From Alphaproteobacteria bacterium (GTDB lineage: Bacteria > Pseudomonadota > Alphaproteobacteria > Micavibrionales > Micavibrionaceae): 64,000 nt of DNA. Position numbers and translations under genes: made by a program. Where the stretch lies: contig JAJFGW010000039.1 in the NCBI GenBank assembly GCA_021775915.1, positions 1 to 64,000 of the forward strand, read 5' to 3'. Below are positions 9,349-16,711 of the stretch, in pieces (position 1 is the first letter of the stretch; each line of letters begins with the position of its first letter). The notes beneath the pieces are model-generated. The model had not been told where the DNA came from. It was given only the letters and a program-made list of their open reading frames with translations, and did no database searches.

Positions 9349-9957
9349 ATGTTTAAAGTTAATTCAAAAGACAAAAATAGCAAGGTGGAAAAAAAGCTCC
9401 GCAATCCACGGAAGATAACAGAAACCTACCTGCATAATGCCGGGCTTTATTATCTCCAGCGCTTTGCCGCCAGCAGCGCCCATTTTAAAACGGTTATGAC
9501 GCGCAAAATTGACCGTTCCTGCACCTTTCATAAAGACCAGAACAGGGATGATTGTATTGCCCTGCTGGAAAAGCTGATCATCAAATTTGAGGATGTTAAG
9601 TTACTGGACGATGAGGTTTATACACGCGGCGTCGTACACTCGCAACGACGCCGGGGCCTATCCAGCCGCATGATCCAAACAAGATTACAAGCCAAAGGAC
9701 TTGAACAGTCTGTCATAAAAAAAGCGCTTCAAGATCATGCAGAGCACCTCGAAAATGATGCAGAGCTTGTTGCCGCCCTGCGCCTTGCCCGCCGCAAGAG
9801 AATTGGGCCCTATTTAAGAAAAGAGCCGGTAGAAAATCAATTTCAAAAATCTCTCGGCATCATGGCGCGTGCAGGTTTTAGCTACAACATCGCACGTCAG
9901 GCTCTGGAGATGGATCAGGAAGAAGCAGAACTCACTAGTGAATCTGGTGGGAACTAG
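9349..9957 (+). CDS. recX: RecX-family regulatory protein
   Basis: Modulator of RecA filament activity, 202 residues. The three-helix RecX repeats are visible: LEKLIIKFEDVKLLDDEVYT, then RRRGLSSRMIQTRLQAKGL and a weaker C-terminal repeat (GIMARAGFSYNIARQAL). The N-terminal 60 residues include the typical YLQRFAASSAHFKTVMTRKI segment. The start is supported by GAAGGAAG a few bases upstream. It is divergent from the permease gene, 26 bases away, and its end overlaps the convergent sensor kinase gene by 23 bases. recA is not in the window. Confidence 0.85.
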   Translation: MFKVNSKDKNSKVEKKLRNPRKITETYLHNAGLYYLQRFAASSAHFKTVMTRKIDRSCTFHKDQNRDDCIALLEKLIIKFEDVKLLDDEVYTRGVVHSQRRRGLSSRMIQTRLQAKGLEQSVIKKALQDHAEHLENDAELVAALRLARRKRIGPYLRKEPVENQFQKSLGIMARAGFSYNIARQALEMDQEEAELTSESGGN

Positions 9958-12535
9958 AACCACTGTCTCTATCATTATCAGACAGTGCCGCACCTTCCGT
10001 ATCAACATCACCGGCAACACGCTTCGCCGGGAAAATAATTGTTACAGTTGTACCAATACCTTTTTGGGAAAATATCTCAAGTTCACCCTCATGCAAAGTC
10101 ATCAAAGAATCAACAAGAGTAAGCCCCAGTCCTGCTCCTGACCCGGAACGACTAAGTGATGTTTCAACCTGACCAAAGGCAGACAAAGCTTTTTCAACCT
10201 CATGTTCCTCCATACCAATTCCTGTGTCCGTAACAGAGAGGCGTAAGCGGCCATCATTTTCTATTTCGTGCGACAAAGTAATTCGCCCTTCTATCGGTGT
10301 GTATTTAATAGCATTGCCCAATAAGTTAACAATAATTTGCTTAATCGCAATTTCTTCACCAATCACATTCGGCACCTTGCCGCTCATCATATTTGCAATC
10401 ACCAGGTTACCGTCTTCTGCCTTCTGCGCCATGAAATCGACACAGGACTTTACAACCCCATCGACATTAACAACGCTTTCATTAATCTGACGGTCTCCCG
10501 TTTCAATACGCGACACATCAAGTATCTCGTTAATAATGGTCAGGAGCCTTTGACCACTTTCATGAATATCGCGGGAATATTCCCAATATTTCTTATTCTC
10601 CAATGGCCCCAAAACTTCATCCTTAATAATTTCGGCGAACCCTATAATCGAGTTAAGAGGCGTGCGCAGTTCGTGACTTATATTTGTTAAAAATTCAGAC
10701 TTAGCCCGGTTAGCAAGATCAGACTCAATCTTGGCTTCTTGCAGACTTAGCTCCGCCCGTTTGCGCGAGGTTATATCCTCCATGCTACCCTCGTAATAAA
10801 GGATATTTCCGTCATCATCCTTAACAGCGCGCGCATTTTCATTGACCCATATTTTTGCACCCTCTCTGGTTTTGACCTCTGTTTCAAAATTCTGCGCCAC
10901 ACCGACAGTCTCAAGATCACGAATAAAATTGGCTCGGTCTCTGGAGCTAACGTACAAATTATCGTGAGCATTTTTAACTTCTCGTAACATTCGTTCCGGC
11001 GTTTCATACCCCAAAATTCTAGCCATGGAAGGGTTTGCACTCAGAAACTGGCCTTCTGGTGTCACTTGATAAATACCGCCCGCAGCATTCTCCACAATCG
11101 TCCGGTATTTCTTCTCAGCTTCGCTCAGAGCCTTTTCCGCCCGGCGCCTTTGCTCAACGTCGGTGAAAGTTCCGACAACACGCATATTCTGGTTTTCATC
11201 CTGCCGCAACATCGACATCGCCAGTTCAACAGAACGAAAAGTGCCGTCAGAAGTACGAAGCCGGGTAAAGCTTCTGTATGCCGTTTTTTTACCTTTCACG
11301 AGCTTATCAAAATTTGTGTGCTGCTCCTCCTGATCCTGCGGATGCAGTAAATCAAAAAGGTTGCGCCCTGTAACCTGGTCAACTTCAAAACCAGTAACTT
11401 TTTGCCACGTATCATTCAGGAAGATGATCTCACCCTCAACGGAGGTCTCAAATATAATATCACTAACCGAGTCAATAATCGCCCGGTACTCCCTTTCGGC
11501 CTTACGAACAGCCAGGTCAAGACGCTCCCGTTCTGAAACTTCACTACCCAGCTCATAATTTTTCTGAGCCAGCTCCCGGTTCATAACAGCCAGCTTATAT
11601 GACTGGCGCTGGTTATTACGAACATATAGCGTCCCAATCAAAGTTAGGGTCACGCCAAAAACAAGCATTAACCATGGCGTATTTTCAAGCAAACCGGTTT
11701 GCTTGCTTTTACCCAGTAATATATTAAGAAGCCACTGACTCCCCCCCATTTTGAACTGAATATTACTGCCAGTGTTATTAAGATTTATATATTCATTTTC
11801 TACCATATCGCGATTCATGTAATAGATACGCTGCTTTGACTCTGCGTCACGAATAACAAGACGCGATATAGCCGTTCTGTTGCCGAGCCACTCATTACCA
11901 AGAACACGGCTGATACGAGTAAGACCTACAATCATCCCCAAATCCTTGCCGCCCACTCTCATTGTTTTTGCCAGGATAAAGGGCTGTCCCTTGATGAGAG
12001 GACCGGTATTCTCTTGCCAATATTGCGTACCCGGCGGGTTTGTAATGACTATAATGGCGTCATTCCCCTCCTCTTTTTTAGCAAGAACCGTATGAATAAG
12101 GCTCTTTAACGAGCCTTGAGATAAACTACTGCTGTCTTGCATCAGAATACTAACGGCTTGCCCTTCTTTATCCGGCAAAGGCTTTATCCAGAAAACACGG
12201 TCAAAATCTCTTATCCCGCCAACAGAAGATAATATAACTTCTCTTGATTCTGCTTCAGCCTCCTCAGCCGAAAGGCTTAGAATTATTGCAGCCGTATTAA
12301 TGGTCTGCCCCAAATTTTCTAGATTTTCGCCGATTGATTGCTGCGTACTGTTTATCTGGCGCTGCAAATCATCTTTTATCATTTGCTGAATAAGAACATT
12401 CAAAATGGCATACGCGCTCACCGCAAGAACAAGCCCGGTTAAAAAAACCGTAAGCTGTGCCATATTGCCGGACGTCCAGCTTCCTCTGGACATCTTTTGT
12501 TCAGATATGAATTTTGTGTCGTTAACTTCGTTCAC
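9935..12535 (-). CDS. membrane PAS-domain sensor histidine kinase
   Basis: Orphan sensor kinase, 866 residues, starting at GTG with AAGG upstream. Residues about 28-55 and 285-305 are membrane segments enclosing a periplasmic sensing region of about 230 residues, possibly CHASE-like. Two PAS domains follow (AIIDSVSDIIFETSVEGEI, then IVENAAGGIYQVTPEGQF) with PAC motifs such as YYEGSMEDITSRKRAE. The HisKA domain has the phosphoacceptor at His621 in SHELRTPLNS. The HATPase has the N box (NLLGNAIKYT), DTGIGM and GAGLGL. There is no receiver domain and no response regulator beside it. The arrangement resembles PleC/DivJ-like kinases but the ligand is unknown. Confidence 0.9.
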   Translation of the reverse strand: MNEVNDTKFISEQKMSRGSWTSGNMAQLTVFLTGLVLAVSAYAILNVLIQQMIKDDLQRQINSTQQSIGENLENLGQTINTAAIILSLSAEEAEAESREVILSSVGGIRDFDRVFWIKPLPDKEGQAVSILMQDSSSLSQGSLKSLIHTVLAKKEEGNDAIIVITNPPGTQYWQENTGPLIKGQPFILAKTMRVGGKDLGMIVGLTRISRVLGNEWLGNRTAISRLVIRDAESKQRIYYMNRDMVENEYINLNNTGSNIQFKMGGSQWLLNILLGKSKQTGLLENTPWLMLVFGVTLTLIGTLYVRNNQRQSYKLAVMNRELAQKNYELGSEVSERERLDLAVRKAEREYRAIIDSVSDIIFETSVEGEIIFLNDTWQKVTGFEVDQVTGRNLFDLLHPQDQEEQHTNFDKLVKGKKTAYRSFTRLRTSDGTFRSVELAMSMLRQDENQNMRVVGTFTDVEQRRRAEKALSEAEKKYRTIVENAAGGIYQVTPEGQFLSANPSMARILGYETPERMLREVKNAHDNLYVSSRDRANFIRDLETVGVAQNFETEVKTREGAKIWVNENARAVKDDDGNILYYEGSMEDITSRKRAELSLQEAKIESDLANRAKSEFLTNISHELRTPLNSIIGFAEIIKDEVLGPLENKKYWEYSRDIHESGQRLLTIINEILDVSRIETGDRQINESVVNVDGVVKSCVDFMAQKAEDGNLVIANMMSGKVPNVIGEEIAIKQIIVNLLGNAIKYTPIEGRITLSHEIENDGRLRLSVTDTGIGMEEHEVEKALSAFGQVETSLSRSGSGAGLGLTLVDSLMTLHEGELEIFSQKGIGTTVTIIFPAKRVAGDVDTEGAALSDNDRDSGSSSHQIH

Positions 12536-12617
12536 GCAACTAAACCTTCCCTCTTAAATTTGCGCAATTACAGTTAAGTAATTGCTAATTTTGAAAAATT
12601 TTTATGCTGCACTGCAC

Positions 12618-12646
12618 TTGACAAAAAGCCACAATGAGAATATTGA
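12618..12646 (+). promoter_or_regulatory. candidate promoter of the phasin gene
   Basis: Perfect -35 TTGACA (12618-12623), 17-base spacer, weak -10 TATTGA (12641-12646). Transcription would begin close to 12653, which leaves too little leader for a start at 12659 and favours the start at 12695. Confidence 0.5.
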
Positions 12647-12694
12647 TATTAAGGAGCTATGCTGCAGAGCAATAAAACAAACATGGAGAATACT

Positions 12695-13102
12695 ATGTCA
12701 CAGAATGATTTTATGAAATTTTTTGACCCTGATCTTGCCAAAAACCTATCTGGTTTTAATGGATTTCCTTTAGATATCAACGCCTTCACGGAAAACCAGC
12801 GCAAAAACTTTCAGGCTTTCACCGAAGCCGGACAACAGGCAATGGAAGGAATTCAGGCCATAGTGCAAAAACAAAGCGAGCTTATGTCCCAAATGACAGA
12901 AGATAACTCCGCTATCGCTCATGAAATTATGGCTGACGGTACGCCAGAGCAAAAAATCGCCAAACAGGCAGACTTGATGAAAAAGAACTACGAAAAATCT
13001 ATTGCCAATATGAAAGAGATCAGCGATATGCTGGGTAAATCCAATCAGGAAGCAACGGATATTATTAACAAACGCGTTACCGCTTCGCTGACAGAAGTTT
13101 AA
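12695..13102 (+). CDS. phasin-family protein
   Basis: Small helical protein of about 135 residues resembling Phasin_2 (polyhydroxyalkanoate granule-associated) proteins: NQRKNFQAFTEAGQQAMEGI, then an amphipathic, Ala/Gln/Lys-rich C-terminal half with NMKEISDMLGKSNQEATDII. Phasins coat storage granules; some relatives have other roles. An in-frame ATG at 12659 exists, but the start at 12695 has GGAG six bases upstream and fits the mapped promoter. No PHA synthase gene is in the window. A strong terminator follows. Confidence 0.8.
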   Translation: MSQNDFMKFFDPDLAKNLSGFNGFPLDINAFTENQRKNFQAFTEAGQQAMEGIQAIVQKQSELMSQMTEDNSAIAHEIMADGTPEQKIAKQADLMKKNYEKSIANMKEISDMLGKSNQEATDIINKRVTASLTEV

Positions 13103-13170
13103 TCAGCGCTGGGAAAAACCGGTACAAAAGCAAAAAAAGCGGCTTGATTTAACGCCGTGCATTATCTAAA

Positions 13171-13196
13171 AAAGGCCGCTTGTCAGCGGCCTTTTT
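13171..13196 (+). terminator. rho-independent terminator after the phasin gene
   Basis: Stem AAAGGCCGCT / AGCGGCCTTT with a four-base loop (TGTC), running straight into TTTTT. It separates the phasin gene from csaA. Confidence 0.85.
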
Positions 13197-13214
13197 ATTG
13201 AGCAAGAGAATATA

Positions 13215-13550
13215 ATGACCATTTCCTTTGATGATTTTTTAAAAATTGATATCCGGGTCGGCACCGTTATTGACGTTCAGAAATTTCCCGAAGCGCGCAT
13301 TCCTGCCTATAAATTACAAATCGATTTTGGTAACGACATCGGCATCAAAAAAACATCGGCACAAATAACGGACAACTACGCCCCTGAAGATTTAAAAGGA
13401 AAACAAATCGCCGCTGTCATAAACTTTGAACCCAAACAAATCGGGAAATTCATGTCAGAAGTTCTTGTGCTAGGCTTCCCTGATGAGAACGGCAAAGTAA
13501 CGCTGATTGAACCTGACCAACCAATTTCAAACGGCGTACGGCTCTATTAA
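13215..13550 (+). CDS. csaA: CsaA-like tRNA-binding-domain protein
   Basis: 111-residue single-domain protein with the tRNA-binding OB fold found at the C-terminus of methionyl-tRNA synthetase. Family features are DFLKIDIRVGTVIDVQKFPEA at the start, IGIKKTSAQIT in the middle, VINFEPKQIGKFMSEVLVLG and the end PISNGVRLY. CsaA proteins are proposed export-linked chaperones; the tRNA-binding fold is the firm part. It follows the phasin terminator and converges with the sensor kinase gene, overlapping by four bases. Confidence 0.92.
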   Translation: MTISFDDFLKIDIRVGTVIDVQKFPEARIPAYKLQIDFGNDIGIKKTSAQITDNYAPEDLKGKQIAAVINFEPKQIGKFMSEVLVLGFPDENGKVTLIEPDQPISNGVRLY

Positions 13551-14878
13551 ACCGGTATCTGTATAATAACGCGCAACCCGCCACGGTCACTCTTATGTAG
13601 CGTTATTTCACCGCCGTGACTGTGAACAATGTCCTGCGCAATAGGAAGACCAAGCCCTACCCCGCCCGTTGCCGCATTCCGCGATTCATCAACGCGATAA
13701 AAAGGCCGGAATACATCCTCCATTTTATCATCAGGAATACCGGGGCCGTTATCATCAACTGTGATCTCCAGAGCGTCATCCGTTCTGCGCGCAGACACCC
13801 ATATATCTTCGCCATACTTACGAGCATTATTGATGATGTTACTTAAGACACGCTCAAAAGCCACAGGCCGTAAATGCAAGGAAAGATCGCCTTCAACCTC
13901 CATCTCAATGTTGACAGCCTGACGTTTTATGCCAGCCACAACCCTTTCAAGTATGGCCTGCAGATCCGTATGAACAGGCTGCTCCCCGCCTTCACCGCGC
14001 GCAAAATCAAGATAAGCATCAATCATACGCTCCATGTCGGCAATGTCAGTTTTTAAAGCCTCAATATCCGGGCAATTTTCCAGCATCGCTACCTGCAACT
14101 TCATCCGGGTTAGCGGCGTACGTAAATCATGAGAGACACCGGAGAGCATCGCCGTGCGCTGCCCAATCTGCCGCCTGATCCTCTCCTGCATATCCAGAAA
14201 GGCTTGCGAGGCCTGCCTGACTTCCCGCGCCCCTTCCGGCTTAAAAGAAGACGGCGCATCCATGCCCCTGCCAAAACGCTCAGCCACAACGGCCAAACGC
14301 CGGATAGGTCTAATTTGATTACGCATAAACAGGACGGCCACAGACAAAAGCACAAGGGAAATAGAAAACATCCAGAGCAGAAAAATATAACCGGACGAAG
14401 AAAACAAGCGCCTTTGCGGCAGGGAAACCCTTAAAAGCCCCTCATCCAGTTGCAGGCTTACCTCAATCCATTTTTCCCGTTCATCAACATTAATCCGGTA
14501 CGGGCGGCGCACCTGCTCGTCCATCGCCTTGGAGAGAGTGTCCGCAATAACAAAGCTTTTTAAACTGCTCTTACGATCGCCTTCTTCTTCAGCCAGCAAA
14601 ATATCAGGCTCATAGCTCGTCAGAAGCTGTAAATTCTGCCCGGCATAGCTCGTGATTTCCTTTATATTTTCAATATCCGTATCTTTTTCGATTCTAGCCG
14701 CGATCACAGCAATTTCACCGGCAACGGCAAAAGCAAGCCGGTCTGTCATTCTGCCCCAGTGCCTGTCAAAAAACACAAACGTTGTAATGATCTGAATCAA
14801 CAAAATCGGTGTCACTAAAATAAGAAACGACCGACCAAAAAGCGTGCGGGGCAAAAATTTCTTTATACTAAAGTTCAT
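13547..14878 (-). CDS. EnvZ-like sensor histidine kinase
   Basis: 443-residue inner-membrane kinase. Membrane segments lie at about residues 15-35 and 160-180, with a periplasmic domain of about 120 residues between them. A HAMP linker follows (RPIRRLAVVAERFGRG). The phosphoacceptor is His250 in GVSHDLRTPLTR, the EnvZ-type motif. HATPase boxes NIINNARKYGE, DNGPGIPDD and GGVGLGLPIA are intact. It overlaps the upstream response regulator gene by ATGA, so the pair is translationally coupled. By similarity it senses osmotic or envelope conditions; the real signal is unknown. Confidence 0.9.
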   Translation of the reverse strand: MNFSIKKFLPRTLFGRSFLILVTPILLIQIITTFVFFDRHWGRMTDRLAFAVAGEIAVIAARIEKDTDIENIKEITSYAGQNLQLLTSYEPDILLAEEEGDRKSSLKSFVIADTLSKAMDEQVRRPYRINVDEREKWIEVSLQLDEGLLRVSLPQRRLFSSSGYIFLLWMFSISLVLLSVAVLFMRNQIRPIRRLAVVAERFGRGMDAPSSFKPEGAREVRQASQAFLDMQERIRRQIGQRTAMLSGVSHDLRTPLTRMKLQVAMLENCPDIEALKTDIADMERMIDAYLDFARGEGGEQPVHTDLQAILERVVAGIKRQAVNIEMEVEGDLSLHLRPVAFERVLSNIINNARKYGEDIWVSARRTDDALEITVDDNGPGIPDDKMEDVFRPFYRVDESRNAATGGVGLGLPIAQDIVHSHGGEITLHKSDRGGLRVIIQIPV

Positions 14879-15585
14879 AATTCCTCGATACGCAATAAAT
14901 AGCCCTTACCGCGCACAGTTTGCAAACAGCGCGGCGCTTTCGGATCTTGTTCAATCTTGCGGCGCAAGCGCGTAACCTGAACATCAATCGTGCGTTCTCC
15001 GGCCTCCATACCACACATATCGGCAAGTTCCTCACGGCTAACAGCTACGCCCGTACGACCGGCCAAAGCGCAGAGCAGCTTATCTTCAACATTTGTCAGC
15101 CTTACGGTTTCATCTTCATCGCACAGCTCATTATGGTCCGGGTCATAAGTCCAGCGTCCAACCTTGAAAGAATCCGGGGCCTCCTGTATCCGGGGCCTGC
15201 GCCTTAAAATGGCCTGCAACCGCAGAACCAGCTCTTTAGGCTCAAACGGTTTGGATAAATAATCGTCAGCGCCCATTTCCAGACCTGCGATCCGGTCATC
15301 TGTCTCGCCCAGCGCCGTTAAAAGCAACACAGGGATATCGCTACGCACGCGCAATTCCTTTGTAAACTCCAACCCGCTCTGCCCCGGCATCATAATATCA
15401 ACAATCAGCACATCAAACTCAAGGCGCTGCAAAATAGCACCTGCCTGCTGCGCATCTGCCGCTGTACTGACAATAAAACCGTTTTCGTGCAGATACCGTG
15501 AAACAAGCTCACGGATACGGTCATCATCGTCAACAATCAACACATGCGGTAAATTTACCAATTTTTCCTGTGTAACCTGCTTCAT
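14875..15585 (-). CDS. OmpR-family response regulator
   Basis: Partner of the EnvZ-like kinase. The receiver domain has the acidic pocket VDDDD (residues 18-22), phosphoacceptor Asp63 in LIVDIMMPG, and Lys112 in LSKPFEPKEL. A winged-helix DNA-binding domain occupies about residues 140-235 (LTNVEDKLLCALAGR, RTIDVQVTRLRRKIE, QTVRGKGYLL), as in OmpR. The ATG at 15585 is chosen; an upstream TTG at 15615 would add ten residues outside the conserved fold and lies next to the inverted repeat at 15618-15637. Divergent from ilvE. Confidence 0.92.
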   Translation of the reverse strand: MKQVTQEKLVNLPHVLIVDDDDRIRELVSRYLHENGFIVSTAADAQQAGAILQRLEFDVLIVDIMMPGQSGLEFTKELRVRSDIPVLLLTALGETDDRIAGLEMGADDYLSKPFEPKELVLRLQAILRRRPRIQEAPDSFKVGRWTYDPDHNELCDEDETVRLTNVEDKLLCALAGRTGVAVSREELADMCGMEAGERTIDVQVTRLRRKIEQDPKAPRCLQTVRGKGYLLRIEEL

Positions 15586-15617
15586 GGCACTTTTTCGCTT
15601 TAAACCCTGATTCAAAG

Positions 15618-15637
15618 TCTGATAGTGTTTTATCAGA
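15618..15637. promoter_or_regulatory. operator-like inverted repeat between ompR-like gene and ilvE
   Basis: TCTGATA-N6-TATCAGA, a perfect 7-base dyad in the short divergent intergenic region. The symmetry and position fit a binding site for a dimeric regulator, though a small transcript hairpin is equally possible. Confidence 0.4.
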
Positions 15638-15671
15638 ATTACAGGCGTAATGAACTACAAAAGTGAATACT

Positions 15672-16571
15672 ATGACTAGTGCCCCTTTCGATGATCGTGA
15701 CGGTTTTATCTGGCTTGACGGTGAAATGCTCCCCTGGCGGGAAGCAAAGCTTCACGTTCTGTCGCATGGCCTACATTATGGAGGCTCTGTTTTTGAAGGA
15801 GAGCGTGTCTATGACGGCAATGTTTTCAAACTCCGCGAGCATTCGCAGCGCCTGATTGATTCTGCAAAAATGCTTGATATGAAAATTGTGACAAGCCTAG
15901 AAGAAATTGAAAATGCCTCCCGTGAAGTACTAGAAGCCAACAAGATCACTAACGGATATCTTCGTCCCGTCGCCTGGCGCGGCTGCGAGGAAATGGCCGT
16001 GTCCGCTGAAAATGCCAGCATCCATATAGCCTTTACCTGCTGGGAATGGCCAAAATATTTCTTTCCCAAAGGCGGCGAAGATAGTGGCATCACCCTAAAA
16101 ACAGTGAAATGGCGCAGACCAGACCCCCTAACCGCCCCGGTTCATGCCAAGGCGGCCGGTAACTACGCCATCGGCACCATGGCCAAACACGAGGCCATGA
16201 ACGCCGGTTATGATGATGCCTTCATGCTTGATCACAAAGGGCGCGTTGCAGAATCTTCCGGCTCTAATATCTTCTTTATCAAAGACGCAATCATGAAAAC
16301 GCCGTACACTGAATGCTTCCTAAATGGCATTACCCGCCAGACTGTTCTAAAAATGGCAAAAGATATGGGGATAGAGGCCATTGAGGCCACCATCATGCCT
16401 GATGAAATTGGCGACTATGAAGAAGTATTCGTAACCGGCACCGCTGCTGAAATCACAGCTGTCGGCAAAATCGATGACAATAACTATGAAATAGGCCCCC
16501 TGACCAAAAAAATGCAGGACGCCTATGCCGACTTAACAAGACAAAAAACGGCCTCCAAAAACGTCGCTTAG
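15672..16571 (+). CDS. ilvE: branched-chain amino acid aminotransferase
   Basis: Class IV PLP-dependent transaminase for the last step of Leu/Ile/Val synthesis and the first of their degradation; about 299 residues. Seen: the substrate-loop segment LSHGLHYGGSVFEGERVYDG, the PLP lysine at residue 160 in VHAKAAGNYAIGTMAK, the cofactor segment AESSGSNIFFIKD and a C-terminal EEVFVTGTAAEITAV. An alternative GTG lies nine bases upstream at 15663; neither start has a strong ribosome-binding site. Stands alone. Confidence 0.95.
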   Translation: MTSAPFDDRDGFIWLDGEMLPWREAKLHVLSHGLHYGGSVFEGERVYDGNVFKLREHSQRLIDSAKMLDMKIVTSLEEIENASREVLEANKITNGYLRPVAWRGCEEMAVSAENASIHIAFTCWEWPKYFFPKGGEDSGITLKTVKWRRPDPLTAPVHAKAAGNYAIGTMAKHEAMNAGYDDAFMLDHKGRVAESSGSNIFFIKDAIMKTPYTECFLNGITRQTVLKMAKDMGIEAIEATIMPDEIGDYEEVFVTGTAAEITAVGKIDDNNYEIGPLTKKMQDAYADLTRQKTASKNVA

Positions 16572-16624
16572 ATAATACCTCTCCCCACTTTTAAGCATAA
16601 GAATGCAACGAAATTTGCAATATG

Positions 16625-16639
16625 TTAACCTTTTTGTAA
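16625..16639 (+). promoter_or_regulatory. CtrA-like half-degenerate site upstream of the lysozyme-domain gene
   Basis: TTAACCTTTTTGTAA fits TTAA-N7-TTAA with one mismatch (GTAA). It lies about 75 bases before the start at 16712. AT-rich sequence makes chance matches likely. Confidence 0.25.
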
Positions 16640-16711
16640 TAATAGTACAAAAGGAAAACCTGTATAACAGGCAAATAAAAAGTAAATTGTATAAGTAATA
16701 GAGGTGTTTAG

